DNA of 33,695 nt from Candidatus Sulfuritelmatomonas gaucii (GCA_900290245.1 OKRB01000102.1:24175-57869); one strand, 5' to 3'. Shown: positions 1 to 9,534, counted from the first letter of the stretch. Translations and numbers: made by a program. The notes: generated by a model from the letters alone, not told the origin.

Positions 1-376
1 CCAAACCGGGCCTTGGGCAGCCCGGCTGCGATCGGAAATGGTTCGTCATCGCTTGCGAATGAGCAGGAGACAGGGCCCCGCAGCTCGGCAGGCCGTTTGA
101 CTCCGCTGCTGAAGTCTTTTCTCTGCTGGACCACGCGTTTGCCCTGTCGCGCATCCCATTAACTGATTCCCCAATGGGAAGGGGCCATGATCGCGAATTG
201 AATTACGAGTTCGATTGATGAATCGACCGCACACGCCTGGGGCAGGGCGAGGAACGCCAGTTGCAGGCTCGAACTGAAATAACAGACGCCGGATTTTGTT
301 CGCAGTTTACGTTTTATTTTGAAGAAATATGGGCGTCGGGCTCGCCCGCGCCACTTAACCTCTCGACGTAAAACCC
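1..376. other. Left-edge region without a supported gene
   Basis: No complete gene is recognised here. One + strand frame stays open from base 1 to about 162, so the 3' end of a gene starting outside the window cannot be excluded, but its translation (rich in Ser, Arg and Pro) matches nothing I recognise. The last 90 bases before the first glycosyltransferase are AT-richer and probably carry its promoter. I see no hexamer pair good enough to call. Confidence 0.4.
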
Positions 377-1567
377 ATGCGTATCGCCTTAGTTACAGCT
401 TTTCCCCCGAGCCGGCACCATCTCAGTGAATATGGCTATCATCTTGCCGACCAGCTCCGGCACAGTGGCGTTGACTTCACTGTCCTCGGCGACAGGTATG
501 AAGGGCCCCAACTGCCTGAGCTATCAGGCTTTCGCGTTCGCCGCTGTTGGAAGGTTGGCCGGCTGAACAACGTGCGCCAAATCCTGGCGGCTCTCCATGA
601 AATCCGTCCTGACATCGTCTGGTTCAATCTTGTTTATTCCACCTTTGGCGCCACGGCGCTACCCGCATTCGCTGGTCTCTGCACGCCCGCTCTGGTTCGC
701 GCGGCGAAGTTTCGCGTCCACATTACGCTGCATCATCTCATGGAGAACTGCGATCTGCGCCACGCCGATATTGCCTTTCCCCGCGTTTACCAGTTTGCCG
801 GCTCCATCGCGACTCGCCTCCTGTTGCGCGCCGATTCGGTCTCTGTGCTGCTGGAGCGTTACAGGCAAGTTTTGATGAAGCGGTACGGGGCTACCCACAT
901 CGGCGTCCGCCCGCATGGCACGCTCGGCGAGCCGCACCCGCCGGATCGTCGGATGCGGCCTCCGAATGAGTTCCGTATGCTGGCCCTCGGCAAGTGGGGG
1001 CGCTACAAGCGCCTGGAAACGCTGCTTGAAGCGCTGCCTGCGGTACTCGCTGCGGTTCCAAACGCAAGCCTCCTCATCGCCGGTTGCGACCATCCCAATC
1101 GGTCTGGCTACCTCGCCCGCTTGGCCCAGAAATGGGGTGCAAACACACATGTGAAATTCCTGGGCTATCTCGATGAGGATCACTTCGAAGATGTCTTCTG
1201 TTCGTCGCATGTCGCTGTTCTGCCCTATCTCTCTTCCGGCGGGCCAAGCGGAGTAGCCCACATCGCTGTGCGCTTCGGGTTGCCAATTGTCGCCGCTCAT
1301 ATCGACGACCTGGTGCAATTGGCCGAAGAAGAGGGAATTGCACTCGATACATACGATCCACACAGCTCTGCCGATCTCGCCGATCGCCTTATCGCTCTTG
1401 CCCGCGATCCGGATCGACAAGCGGAAATGGCGCAAAAGAATTACCAAACAGCGCTGAACTCAACCATGCCGCGCATTGTCGCTTCGTACCTGGATGAATT
1501 CGCGGCCCTCCTGGGGCAGTCGCCGCCGTCCGAAGTCGCGGCAAAAGGCGAGGTATCCGCGGCATGA
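377..1567 (+). CDS. GT4-like glycosyltransferase (GT-B fold)
   Basis: The 396-residue product looks like a cytoplasmic retaining glycosyltransferase that would transfer a sugar from a nucleotide donor during surface polysaccharide assembly. The N-terminus (MRIALVTAFPPSRHHLSEYG) is the usual first Rossmann strand and glycine/proline loop of GT-B enzymes. The C-terminal half (about 200-345) has the donor-domain signature GKWGRYKRLETLLEAL, where the Lys/Arg would contact the phosphates. The usual EX7E region is unusual: the second Glu is replaced by His295 in SGVAHIAVRFGLPIV. The gene at 7206 is a clear paralogue with the same substitution. The ATG is not preceded by a strong ribosome site. The stop overlaps a following ATG as ATGA, but the next gene probably starts further down. 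Donor and acceptor cannot be read from the sequence. Confidence 0.85.
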   Translation: MRIALVTAFPPSRHHLSEYGYHLADQLRHSGVDFTVLGDRYEGPQLPELSGFRVRRCWKVGRLNNVRQILAALHEIRPDIVWFNLVYSTFGATALPAFAGLCTPALVRAAKFRVHITLHHLMENCDLRHADIAFPRVYQFAGSIATRLLLRADSVSVLLERYRQVLMKRYGATHIGVRPHGTLGEPHPPDRRMRPPNEFRMLALGKWGRYKRLETLLEALPAVLAAVPNASLLIAGCDHPNRSGYLARLAQKWGANTHVKFLGYLDEDHFEDVFCSSHVAVLPYLSSGGPSGVAHIAVRFGLPIVAAHIDDLVQLAEEEGIALDTYDPHSSADLADRLIALARDPDRQAEMAQKNYQTALNSTMPRIVASYLDEFAALLGQSPPSEVAAKGEVSAA

Positions 1568-1780
1568 ATGGAATCACGCTATTTGAATCCGTCGCGTTAA
1601 TGGGTGCTGGTCCACGTGAGCGCGACAAAAGCGGTCTTGTGGATTGCCTGTTGGAAGCTCCTGGTTCCCGCACAACTCGCACAGACCCTTTCGCGATGGG
1701 CCGCAGTGGAATGTCGTTTGGCCGGCTCGTTCGCGAGTTCGTCGATCCAATGTTTTGTTACTCGGCGATTTTGTTTATAC

Positions 1781-1786
1781 AGGAGG
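1781..1786 (+). promoter_or_regulatory. Strong Shine-Dalgarno AGGAGG deciding the GT2 start
   Basis: A consensus AGGAGG lies 8 nt before the ATG at 1795. The Rossmann-like start of the glycosyltransferase begins right there, so this site supports 1795 over the upstream in-frame ATG at 1564. Confidence 0.75.
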
Positions 1787-1794
1787 TTTTTTTC

Positions 1795-2625
1795 ATGCAT
1801 CGACGCCATTGCAGCTTTGTGATTCCCGCCTATAACGAAGCGTGCAGGCTTACCGGCACCCTCAATGCCATCGCCGAGCTCGCGGCTTCATGCCTGGGCG
1901 CGTGCGAGATCATCGTCGTTGACGACGGTTCCACCGATCTGACCGCCGAAGTCGCCCGCGGATTTCGTGCTCCCCGGTGCCGGATCTGCGTCCTTCGCGT
2001 TCCGCACCGCGGTAAGGGGTTCGCTATCCGGCGCGGCGTCCAACTTGCCCACTGTGAAACGGTCGTGCTCTGCGATGCAGATCTGGGCGAGTCGGTCGGG
2101 GAAGTCGTGCATCTGGAGGCGGCACTGCGCCGCGGAGCTGACATCGCCATCGGTTCGCGCTGGCTGAATCAGCGCGAGTGTTTTCAAGGCCAGTCGCTTT
2201 ACCGCCGCGCCTCCAGCCGTCTCTTTAATCTGATCGCCGGCCGAGCGCTTGATCTGCCATTCAAAGACACACAATGCGGGCTCAAGGCGCTTACGCATCG
2301 TGCTGCTATCCACGTTTTCCCGTTGCTCACGCTGAACGGTTGGGGCTATGACGTCGAAATGATCCGGGTGGCTCTCAACCTTGGTCTGCGAGTCGAGGAA
2401 GTCAATCTGAGGTTCGTGCATGAGTATCGCGATTCCCATGTGCACCCGATTGCCCATGGCTGGCCAACTTTGTTGGAATTGCTCAGTATTCGCCGGAATC
2501 ATCTGCATGGCTTCTATGGAGCGATTAGCGTCCCACCCGCCGCCCTGGGTCAGATAACTGCCGACCTGGGACATATTCCGTCGACTGTTGAACCGGGCCC
2601 GGGCGCCGAACAAGACGCGGCGTGA
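1795..2625 (+). CDS. Family 2 glycosyltransferase, dolichyl-phosphate glucosyltransferase (ALG5)-like
   Basis: The 276-residue product is a GT-A fold inverting glycosyltransferase. Family members move a hexose from a nucleotide sugar to a polyprenyl phosphate or to a growing glycan. Visible motifs, numbered from the ATG at 1795, are FVIPAYNEA at 8-16, VVDDGSTD at 41-48 for nucleotide binding, CDADLGES at 93-100 as the metal-binding DXD, GSRW at 120-123, DTQCGLKAL at 158-166 and GWGYDVEM at 182-189. The DTQCGLK and DVE elements are characteristic of the ALG5/DPM branch. No C-terminal membrane helices are present, unlike ArnC-type enzymes. The frame stays open upstream to an ATG at 1564 that overlaps the previous stop, but those 77 codons show no GT2 sequence. 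It sits in an apparent operon with the GT4 gene. Confidence 0.88.
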   Translation: MHRRHCSFVIPAYNEACRLTGTLNAIAELAASCLGACEIIVVDDGSTDLTAEVARGFRAPRCRICVLRVPHRGKGFAIRRGVQLAHCETVVLCDADLGESVGEVVHLEAALRRGADIAIGSRWLNQRECFQGQSLYRRASSRLFNLIAGRALDLPFKDTQCGLKALTHRAAIHVFPLLTLNGWGYDVEMIRVALNLGLRVEEVNLRFVHEYRDSHVHPIAHGWPTLLELLSIRRNHLHGFYGAISVPPAALGQITADLGHIPSTVEPGPGAEQDAA

Positions 2626-2969
2626 AACTGTGAAAAGGATGCCTTGATGCTGTCCCCGCCGCCGAAGAAGCATTACAGAATCTGGACTCGTTAACGCTCC
2701 GGCAAAAATTCCCTCCGCGCCCGGACGCGCTGTTGAGGTCAATCGTGCTGTTTAAACTCAATCGGCTACAAGCATACGGCCTCGATCGCTTCGCCATCGA
2801 TAAACTGCTCAACTCGGTCATGCCTCACGCTTTCTTCAACTTCTTCCAGAGCACAAGCCTTTATTCCTCAGGCACAAATGAGACCAGCTCTAAAGCGCTC
2901 TGGAGCCAACAGCAGACCCCTTTCAGGCATCAAATTCTTCAACTTGACTTCGGGTTCGGGTGAAACACA
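2626..2969. other. Intergenic region before the TPR/barrel gene
   Basis: This stretch of 344 bases holds no gene I can support. A 76-codon + frame (2733-2963) has no recognisable motif and no ribosome site. Just after the GT2 stop there is GTGAAACTGTGAAAAGG, similar to part of the inverted repeat near 30.2 kb. This may be coincidence. No convincing terminator or promoter was seen. Confidence 0.4.
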
Positions 2970-5900
2970 TTGAATGTCAGACGTGGATTCCTGAACGCTG
3001 TGTTTGTATCGGTGTTCGCCTCACTTGCCTGCACCGCCAGTGCGCAAGTCTATCAAGTGGGTTCCGGCACTTCGCAACCATCACAGACTTCATCAGGACG
3101 ATCACAGACCAAGAGCCAGTCTCTCGGCTGGGGTTCAAATATTCAAAACGCCCGCCTTGGACGTGCCGCGGAGATGGCATTGCAGCATCGCGATTACGCG
3201 CACGCATTTGAGTATGCTCAGCATGCGGCGCAGGCAGCGCCAAACGATCCGCAACTATGGTTCCTGCTCGGTTATGCAGCCCGGCTCGACGGCAATTACC
3301 GGGCCGCGGTCGATGCATACAATCACGGGATTCAAATCGATCCTTCTGCGCCCGATGGTCAATCCGGTTTGGCGCAGGTCTACAGCTTGATGGGACAAAC
3401 CAGCGATGCTGAAAGAATTCTCAAACAGGTGGTTTCATCCAATCCCTCACGCAGAGACGACCTGCTGCTGCTTGGAGACCTGTGCATGAGAGGGCGCGAC
3501 TACACGAGCGCGGTCGACTGGATTGGAAGAGCTGAGAAGCTCCGGCCCGACGCTCGCGCTGAAGTGCTTCTGGCCATTGCTTATCAACAGCTCAAGCAAG
3601 ACAACCTGGCCAGCCAGTACCTCGCGATGGCTGAGCGGCACTCGCCAAACAACGTTGACGTTTTACGCACAACCGCTGGGTTCTATCGTGATACCGGCAA
3701 GTATTCTGAAGCAATCGCCGCCCTTCGCCAGATCCACCATCCGCCATCCGACGTCCTCGCCGAACTTGCATACACCTACCAGCTTGATGGCAAATACGAT
3801 GATTCCGCGAAGATTTATTCGCAGGTTGCCAACAATGAACCTCGGGATCTTAAATTGCAGCTATCAGCAGCCCAGGCTGAAATCGCGGTCGGATCGATTC
3901 CGGGAACCAAAGCGTTTCTTGATCGCGCTCAACAGCTCGACGCCAACGACTATCGATTGCACGCAATCAAAGGCGAGATTGCGAAATTGCAGGAGCACAA
4001 TCAGGACGCCGTCCGTGAGTACACCGCCGCAATCGCAGCCGCGCCTGCAAATCCTCCTGAGGGTCCGCTCTACGGTATCCAGTTGCACATGGATCTGGTT
4101 GGTCTTAACCAGGCTCTCGAAGATGATGCCGCGGCACACCAGCAGCTTGAAATCGCCGAAGCCGAGATCGGCAAAATCAACGCGACAGGCCCGGATCGAG
4201 AGCCGTTCCTGCGCCTGAGGTCTTTGATCAGGCTCAATGCCGGAGACTTGAACGGAGCATTGGATGATATCCATGCAGCGCTCGCCCTCGACAGCGTGAA
4301 TCGCGACAATCTTCAGCTCGACGGCGACATCCTCATGAAACTCGGGCATACATCCGAGGCGCTCACCGTATATCAACAGATCCTCTCAAAAGATCCGGAC
4401 AATATCTTGGCGCTTACTGCGCTCGGCTACGCTTTACGAGCCGCTGGAAAGGATGACGAGTCAGAGAAGTGCTTCGAGCGCTTGGCACAAGTCAATCCCA
4501 ATTCCTATGTTCCCTATCTTGCCCTTGGCGATCTCGACACCGCCCGCCGCAAATTCGCTAGCGCCCAAAGCGCATACACCAGGGCTTACACCCTTGAGCC
4601 GCAAGACGCTCTGATCGTTGCAGGCGGCATGAATGCTGGAATTGAGGCGCACGACCTTCCCGTCGCCGGCAAATGGTTCAAGCGCGTCACCCCTCCCATG
4701 CAATCCGAGCCAAAGGTCCTTCGGGAAAGAGAGCGATACCTCACCTTCGAGGGCGACTACGCTCAATCTGCCGAGATCGGTCGCCAGGCGCTCGCCGTAC
4801 TTCCTCATGACAGAGATGTGATTGTCTATCTCGGTTACGACTTGTTGAACCTCGAGAAGTACAGCGACTTGCTTCAACTCACATCGACCTATTGGAATAC
4901 CTTGCCCAACGAACCTGATATTCCTCTGCTCGCAGGCTACGCTCACAAACATGACGGAATGGACGAAGAAGCACTGAAAGATTTTACCGAAACGATCAAT
5001 CGCAACCCGAATGTAGTAACCGCCTACGTCAATCGCGGCTATATGTTGAACGATCTTCACCGTCCGCGCGAAGCCGCGGCCGCCTTTGAGTCGGCGCTCA
5101 GCAAGGAACCGGGTAACGGCGAGGCTCACCTTGGCCTCGCCTACTCTGACCTCGATCTGAAGCAACCGCGCGCTGCTTTGCGGGAGGCTAACCTTGCCGA
5201 AAAAACAGCCGGCGATTCATTGAGTCTGCATGTCATTCGCGCAACTGCCTACGGCAGCGACGGCATGCTCACTCGTGCCGCAGTCGAATATCGAGCTGCG
5301 CTGAAGTTCAGCCCGAATGACAGCACTCTCCATTTTGGATTGGGCGATACGCTTTTTGCTGAGCATCAATACAATGACGCGATCCACGAATTGACAATCA
5401 CCGACAGCGCGTCACCCGGTAATGCCCGCGCCGAGGCCCTGCTGGCTCGCTCCTATGCTTCCTTGCACAATCGCGATGAGACAATGAATTATGTGCGGCT
5501 CGCTGAAGAGCATATTCCGCCCGCGCCATCCGCGTCTCCTGCCGCAGGCTCTGAAGAAAGTGAAGTCCTGATCTCAACCGGCGAGGCTCTCACTACACTG
5601 GGAGACACAAATGCAGCCATGGATCGCTTCAGCAGGGCGCTGACAGCCCCGAGAAGCGATCGCGTTGGCGTGCGTTTGGCGATCGCCGGAATCATGCAGC
5701 AACAGGGCCACACCGACGATGCTCAACGCCAGGTGGCTCTTGCGTGGATGGAAGCTGAGGCTGGAGATACCGTGCCGCCGAGCGGCAGCCAGTACATCGC
5801 TGCAGCTGATCTTTTTCGTTCAATGCATGACTACCCGCTCTCGCAATCCTATTTGCAACGCGCCAAGGTAGCCGGTGCGCCGGATACCGATGTCAGGATC

Positions 5901-7193
5901 GGCATGGCCGACAACGATCTCGCGCTGGGTGATACCGTCAAAGCGAAAGCTGAGCTGGCTGCCATCGGTGACCCCGCCGGCGGCGAACAAGACTACCAGT
6001 ATCTGCTCGCCAAGGCCAATGTTCTTAGCCAGGAGCAACAGACCGCCGAGGCGCTCACCGCGTTTGCACAAGCTGCCAGCGCCGCAGGTCAGGATCAGTC
6101 CGCCGTGCAAGGCATGATTGAGACTGGTGGAAACGAAGGTATGAGAGTTACACCCGAGCTAAGCGTACTTTCAGATCTTTCTGTTGCGCCTATCTTCGAA
6201 GACCCCACTATCTACGTTCTCGATTCCAAGCTCGACGCTGCATTCGCGGTGCCCAGCGCCGATACCGCGCTGCTGCCGCCTCCTCGATCGTCTCTGCAAA
6301 CTGAGTGGACCGACGCATTTCACCTTCACCTGGGCAGGTTTCCGCCAGGCAGTGGATTCTTTCAGCTCCGCAACGCCCGGGGCCTTATTTCGATTCCCAG
6401 CACCAATTCAATCGTCGACCGCAATACGACCGACTCTACATTCAACTTCGCCCTCAATCCCACGATTCATCTTGGCGATAATGTTTTGACCTTCAACGGT
6501 GGGATTCAGGGGACAGTCCGCCGCGACTCGAGGGACCCGGTGGACATGAATCAGAATCTCTTTCGCGTGTATAGCTATCTGACAACAAGTTCGTTTTTCA
6601 ACGCCGTTTCCGTCAGTGGCTTTGTGTTTCGCGAAGGTGGACCATTTACTGAGACCAAATTGAATTCGCGCGAACTCGGGGGTGGGCTCGACTTTCGTGT
6701 CGGCGCACCGTGGGGGAAAAACGCGCTGATCACAGGATGGGGAGTCGACGATGAGGTGTTCCGGCTGATCCACACTGAAGATTACGTTTCCTCCTCTTAT
6801 GTGGGCTTTGAGCACAAATTCTCCGATCGGTTGAATTTCAGCGTTCTGGCGGAGGATGTGCGCGCATGGCGAATCTTTGGAACACGGTGGGGCATCGCGC
6901 AGAACCTTCGCCCTGCCGGCAGCATTGACTTTAGCCCAAGTCGCAATTGGGATGTGAAATTCTCGACTGCCTATTCCGACAATCGAGGCTTCCACGTTTA
7001 CGACGCAACACAGAACGGCCTTTCCGTCTCCTATGCTTTGCCGTTCCGTCATGTTTTTCACGATCGCTCAGAACCGCTTACCGTTGAGTATCCGATCCGG
7101 TTCTCCGCAGGGGTTCAGGATGAAGAATTCTTTAACTTTACTGGCGCTCAAAACCAGCAACTGAGGCCCTATTTTGAAATCAGCATATTTTGA
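2970..7193 (+). CDS. TPR-repeat outer-membrane protein with C-terminal beta-barrel (BcsC/PgaA-like architecture)
   Basis: The 1407-residue product has a signal peptide with cleavage expected after TASA at about residue 25. Tetratricopeptide-type repeats follow to about residue 1050, many with the A/G-rich pattern of LGYALRAAGKDDESEKCFER or LAYTYQLDGKYDDSAKIY. A beta-rich C-terminal domain runs from about 1120, with alternating aromatic and polar strands, and the chain ends in Phe (LRPYFEISIF), the usual barrel-assembly signal. Cellulose (BcsC) and PNAG (PgaA) exporters share this layout: periplasmic TPRs bind polymer or synthase partners and the barrel exports the glycan. Glycosyltransferases on both sides support that role, but no synthase such as BcsA or PgaC is in the window. 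The start appears to be TTG at 2970, with only a weak ribosome site, and an in-frame GTG at 3000 is an alternative. Confidence 0.85.
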   Translation: MNVRRGFLNAVFVSVFASLACTASAQVYQVGSGTSQPSQTSSGRSQTKSQSLGWGSNIQNARLGRAAEMALQHRDYAHAFEYAQHAAQAAPNDPQLWFLLGYAARLDGNYRAAVDAYNHGIQIDPSAPDGQSGLAQVYSLMGQTSDAERILKQVVSSNPSRRDDLLLLGDLCMRGRDYTSAVDWIGRAEKLRPDARAEVLLAIAYQQLKQDNLASQYLAMAERHSPNNVDVLRTTAGFYRDTGKYSEAIAALRQIHHPPSDVLAELAYTYQLDGKYDDSAKIYSQVANNEPRDLKLQLSAAQAEIAVGSIPGTKAFLDRAQQLDANDYRLHAIKGEIAKLQEHNQDAVREYTAAIAAAPANPPEGPLYGIQLHMDLVGLNQALEDDAAAHQQLEIAEAEIGKINATGPDREPFLRLRSLIRLNAGDLNGALDDIHAALALDSVNRDNLQLDGDILMKLGHTSEALTVYQQILSKDPDNILALTALGYALRAAGKDDESEKCFERLAQVNPNSYVPYLALGDLDTARRKFASAQSAYTRAYTLEPQDALIVAGGMNAGIEAHDLPVAGKWFKRVTPPMQSEPKVLRERERYLTFEGDYAQSAEIGRQALAVLPHDRDVIVYLGYDLLNLEKYSDLLQLTSTYWNTLPNEPDIPLLAGYAHKHDGMDEEALKDFTETINRNPNVVTAYVNRGYMLNDLHRPREAAAAFESALSKEPGNGEAHLGLAYSDLDLKQPRAALREANLAEKTAGDSLSLHVIRATAYGSDGMLTRAAVEYRAALKFSPNDSTLHFGLGDTLFAEHQYNDAIHELTITDSASPGNARAEALLARSYASLHNRDETMNYVRLAEEHIPPAPSASPAAGSEESEVLISTGEALTTLGDTNAAMDRFSRALTAPRSDRVGVRLAIAGIMQQQGHTDDAQRQVALAWMEAEAGDTVPPSGSQYIAAADLFRSMHDYPLSQSYLQRAKVAGAPDTDVRIGMADNDLALGDTVKAKAELAAIGDPAGGEQDYQYLLAKANVLSQEQQTAEALTAFAQAASAAGQDQSAVQGMIETGGNEGMRVTPELSVLSDLSVAPIFEDPTIYVLDSKLDAAFAVPSADTALLPPPRSSLQTEWTDAFHLHLGRFPPGSGFFQLRNARGLISIPSTNSIVDRNTTDSTFNFALNPTIHLGDNVLTFNGGIQGTVRRDSRDPVDMNQNLFRVYSYLTTSSFFNAVSVSGFVFREGGPFTETKLNSRELGGGLDFRVGAPWGKNALITGWGVDDEVFRLIHTEDYVSSSYVGFEHKFSDRLNFSVLAEDVRAWRIFGTRWGIAQNLRPAGSIDFSPSRNWDVKFSTAYSDNRGFHVYDATQNGLSVSYALPFRHVFHDRSEPLTVEYPIRFSAGVQDEEFFNFTGAQNQQLRPYFEISIF

Positions 7194-7205
7194 AGGCGAG
7201 ATACA

Positions 7206-8507
7206 ATGAAAATCTGTCTAGTAGCGACCTTCCCTCCGAGTGGTCGCCAGTTAAACGAGTATGCATTTCATATCGCAAGAGAATTGCGCCGCTGTCCCGA
7301 CGTCGAACTGACAATCCTCGCGGACGAGTTAACAGACTACCAATTTGTAACTGACCAGGACGGCGCCCCTCTCGAAATTCTGAATCAACCGGAGTTATCC
7401 GGTTTCGATGTGGCCCGTTGCTGGAGATTTGGCGATCTGGCAAATCCGCTGCGGCTGCTTAAGACGATCCGAGGGTTAAAGCCGGATGTTGTCTGGTTCA
7501 ACCTGGTCTTTTCCACATTTGCGACGCCGGAGCTGCCCTTTTCCGCCTTTGCCGGCCTTTCCACCCCTGCGCTGATTCGCGCAGCCGGCTTCTACACGCA
7601 TATCACCCTTCACAACATCATCGAGCATGTCGACTTCTCCACCGCTGGGGTGCGGCATGAGCGGCTGTATCGATTCGGCACTAAGTTGGCGACCAGGGCC
7701 CTGTTAAGAGCCAACTCCGTTTCGGTATTGCTACCCGGCTACCACCGCACCTTGACGACGAAGTACTCGGCTAAGAATGTCTTGCTGGGCACGCATGGGA
7801 CATTCTCTCCGGTTCCCTGCCCTCCAGATTTCACCAGGCGAGGCAATCCTGACCAGCGCATTCTCGCCATTGGGCATTGGGGAACCTATAAACGTCTCGA
7901 AACCCTCATAGAAGCCTTTCCGCTGGTGTTGAAGAAGGCGCCACATGCCCGCTTAATCGTTGGGGGCGCCAATCATCACACAAAGCCAGGATACTGGGAG
8001 GCGATTCGCGCACAACAGCCACCTGACATGCCAATTGACTTTCGCGGATACATTCCCGAGGAAGATATACCGGATCTCTTCCAAACCAGCTCGATTGTCG
8101 CTTTGCCCTATGATTCGGCAACCGGCTCCAGCGGGCCTGCCCATCAAGCATGTGAATATGGGGTTCCGATTGTCAGCGCGCACATTCCTGATTTTCAGGC
8201 GATGGCGGCAAACGAAAACATGGCAATTCGCTTTTATAGAGTCGGCAACGCGGTCGATCTTGCTGACCAGATCCTGGCTATTCTGCAGTCACGCGAACTC
8301 GAGCATCAGATGGCGGAACACAACTTTGCCGCCGGCCTTGAGATGACCATGGCGAATGTTATCCGCCAGTACCTGCGGTGGTTCGAACTGAACAGACTCA
8401 AAAATGGCATACCCGCAGGGCGGCTTCCTCGGCCCCACTGGCGGCCAGAGCCCAACACGTTTCGAACGGAATCGGTCTCATCCGACTTAGGTGCGCCCAT
8501 GCAATGA
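7206..8507 (+). CDS. GT4-like glycosyltransferase, paralogue of the gene at 377
   Basis: The 433-residue GT-B glycosyltransferase begins MKICLVATFPPSGRQLNEYA and has the donor-domain motif GHWGTYKRLETLIEAFPLVL near residue 223. It aligns with the first GT along its length: PELSGF, VVWFNLVFSTF, HITLHN, SVSVLLPGYH, TGSSGPAHQACEYGVPIV and SAHIPDF all have counterparts. His313 replaces the usual second Glu of EX7E, as in the paralogue. It starts 12 bases after the TPR/barrel stop, behind a purine-rich AAGGCGAG, so it is probably translated from the same message. The likely role is adding a residue to the exported polysaccharide repeat unit. The last 40 residues are a basic, Pro-rich tail without known function. 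Confidence 0.85.
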   Translation: MKICLVATFPPSGRQLNEYAFHIARELRRCPDVELTILADELTDYQFVTDQDGAPLEILNQPELSGFDVARCWRFGDLANPLRLLKTIRGLKPDVVWFNLVFSTFATPELPFSAFAGLSTPALIRAAGFYTHITLHNIIEHVDFSTAGVRHERLYRFGTKLATRALLRANSVSVLLPGYHRTLTTKYSAKNVLLGTHGTFSPVPCPPDFTRRGNPDQRILAIGHWGTYKRLETLIEAFPLVLKKAPHARLIVGGANHHTKPGYWEAIRAQQPPDMPIDFRGYIPEEDIPDLFQTSSIVALPYDSATGSSGPAHQACEYGVPIVSAHIPDFQAMAANENMAIRFYRVGNAVDLADQILAILQSRELEHQMAEHNFAAGLEMTMANVIRQYLRWFELNRLKNGIPAGRLPRPHWRPEPNTFRTESVSSDLGAPMQ

Positions 8508-8629
8508 GTTGATTGGATGCGGCCAACAGCGACAAGCGGTATAGCTTGGCAGCCGCCGGTCGCAACAAATCTCGCGTCGGATGGTTGGAGTAGGGCCCCG
8601 ATTCCTTGAATATCCCGCGGCCTCACAGA

Positions 8630-9517
8630 TCACTTCGTCGTCTTTGACGAATCGACGGTGATGCTGTTTGCCGTGTACTGCGTGCCATCGTAGTTTGCCG
8701 CTACGCTCACACTTTCCCCGGGATGAAGGCTCCTGCTGACCGGCAGCCGCGACGGACTGAAGTGGATCTCGTAGCTTCTCTCATCTCGCGGATCCACCAG
8801 GGCCAGCAATCCGGTATTCAGGTTAAGGAAAGTGATATTTCCGTAGAAGACGAACCTGGCTCCGGGAACCGCAAGGACGGTGATTCGCGTAGCCACATCA
8901 CGCCCTTCCGCATCGGACGCAAACGTCGCTTCAACGAGAGTTCCCGGCATCAGGTCGACGATGCCTGAACGCGCCGCCGTGAATTCCGGTTCGCCGATCC
9001 TCGCGATCGCCGTCTCTGCCGCCACCCGCAACCTGACCGGCTCAGGCGAAATATCTGAGGCGATGGCCAGTATATTCGCGCCTGGTTCGTAGCTCACCAC
9101 GCGGCCCTGGCAATCGCCTTGTGCCGAGTGCGACAAAATGTGAATGCTGATGGCGAATATGTTGGTTCCGTCGAGAATGGTTTGGACAGAGGCGCGGTCC
9201 TCGGGACCGAGATTGCGAAGGGGAATCTTCACTCCGTCACGAAAGACCTGGGTTCGTTCATCATACAGAATTTTCATCGGGCGCTGACCGTAGATGTCGA
9301 GCTGGAACTGGTCGCGCACCGGATCCACGTGCTGGATTTTACCTCCCAGGATCGTGCTCTTCCCTTGGGGCGCCGCCGGCAAACCAGCCAGGTTTCCATT
9401 CGGGCTGTCTCCCGCCGAAGTGGAATTCGTTTCGGAAAACTGTTCCGATTGAGAATTCGCGGCCTGAACGGCCAGCGCCAAACTTCCCAGCATCAACGCC
9501 GCAAGGACCTTTCGCAT
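8630..9517 (-). CDS. Secreted protein with DUF5666-like repeats
   Basis: The 295-residue product begins with a clear signal peptide (MRKVLAALMLGSLALAVQAA). The ATG at 9517 was chosen because it starts this signal and follows AGGAAAGG by 9 nt. An in-frame ATG at 9634 would add 39 residues that hide the signal. The mature part has about three repeats of a small beta-rich unit, of the kind GGKIQHVDPVRDQFQLDI followed by YDERTQVFRDGVKIPLRNL. This resembles DUF5666, a domain of unknown function common in acidobacterial exported proteins. No catalytic motif is visible. It is divergent from the TPR gene at 9711, with about 190 bases between starts. The family call rests on motif resemblance only. 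Confidence 0.7.
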   Translation of the reverse strand: MRKVLAALMLGSLALAVQAANSQSEQFSETNSTSAGDSPNGNLAGLPAAPQGKSTILGGKIQHVDPVRDQFQLDIYGQRPMKILYDERTQVFRDGVKIPLRNLGPEDRASVQTILDGTNIFAISIHILSHSAQGDCQGRVVSYEPGANILAIASDISPEPVRLRVAAETAIARIGEPEFTAARSGIVDLMPGTLVEATFASDAEGRDVATRITVLAVPGARFVFYGNITFLNLNTGLLALVDPRDERSYEIHFSPSRLPVSRSLHPGESVSVAANYDGTQYTANSITVDSSKTTK

Positions 9518-9526
9518 CCGCGCACA

Positions 9527-9534
9527 CCTTTCCT
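9527..9534 (-). promoter_or_regulatory. Ribosome-binding site fixing the DUF5666-like start
   Basis: On the minus strand AGGAAAGG lies 9 nt ahead of the ATG at 9517. It supports that start over the longer upstream frame, because the shorter protein begins directly with a signal peptide. Confidence 0.6.

Noticed and set aside
659..1447. Long minus-strand frame of 262 codons opposite the first glycosyltransferase
   Set aside because: It is antisense to a gene with clear GT-B motifs and its own translation has no domain, signal or sensible composition.
1888..2742. Minus-strand frame of 284 codons opposite the GT2 gene
   Set aside because: The + strand carries DXD, DTQCGLK and a strong ribosome site; the antisense product is featureless.
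2733..2963. 76-codon plus-strand frame upstream of the TPR/barrel gene
   Set aside because: No ribosome site, no motif and no signal peptide; length is within chance expectation.
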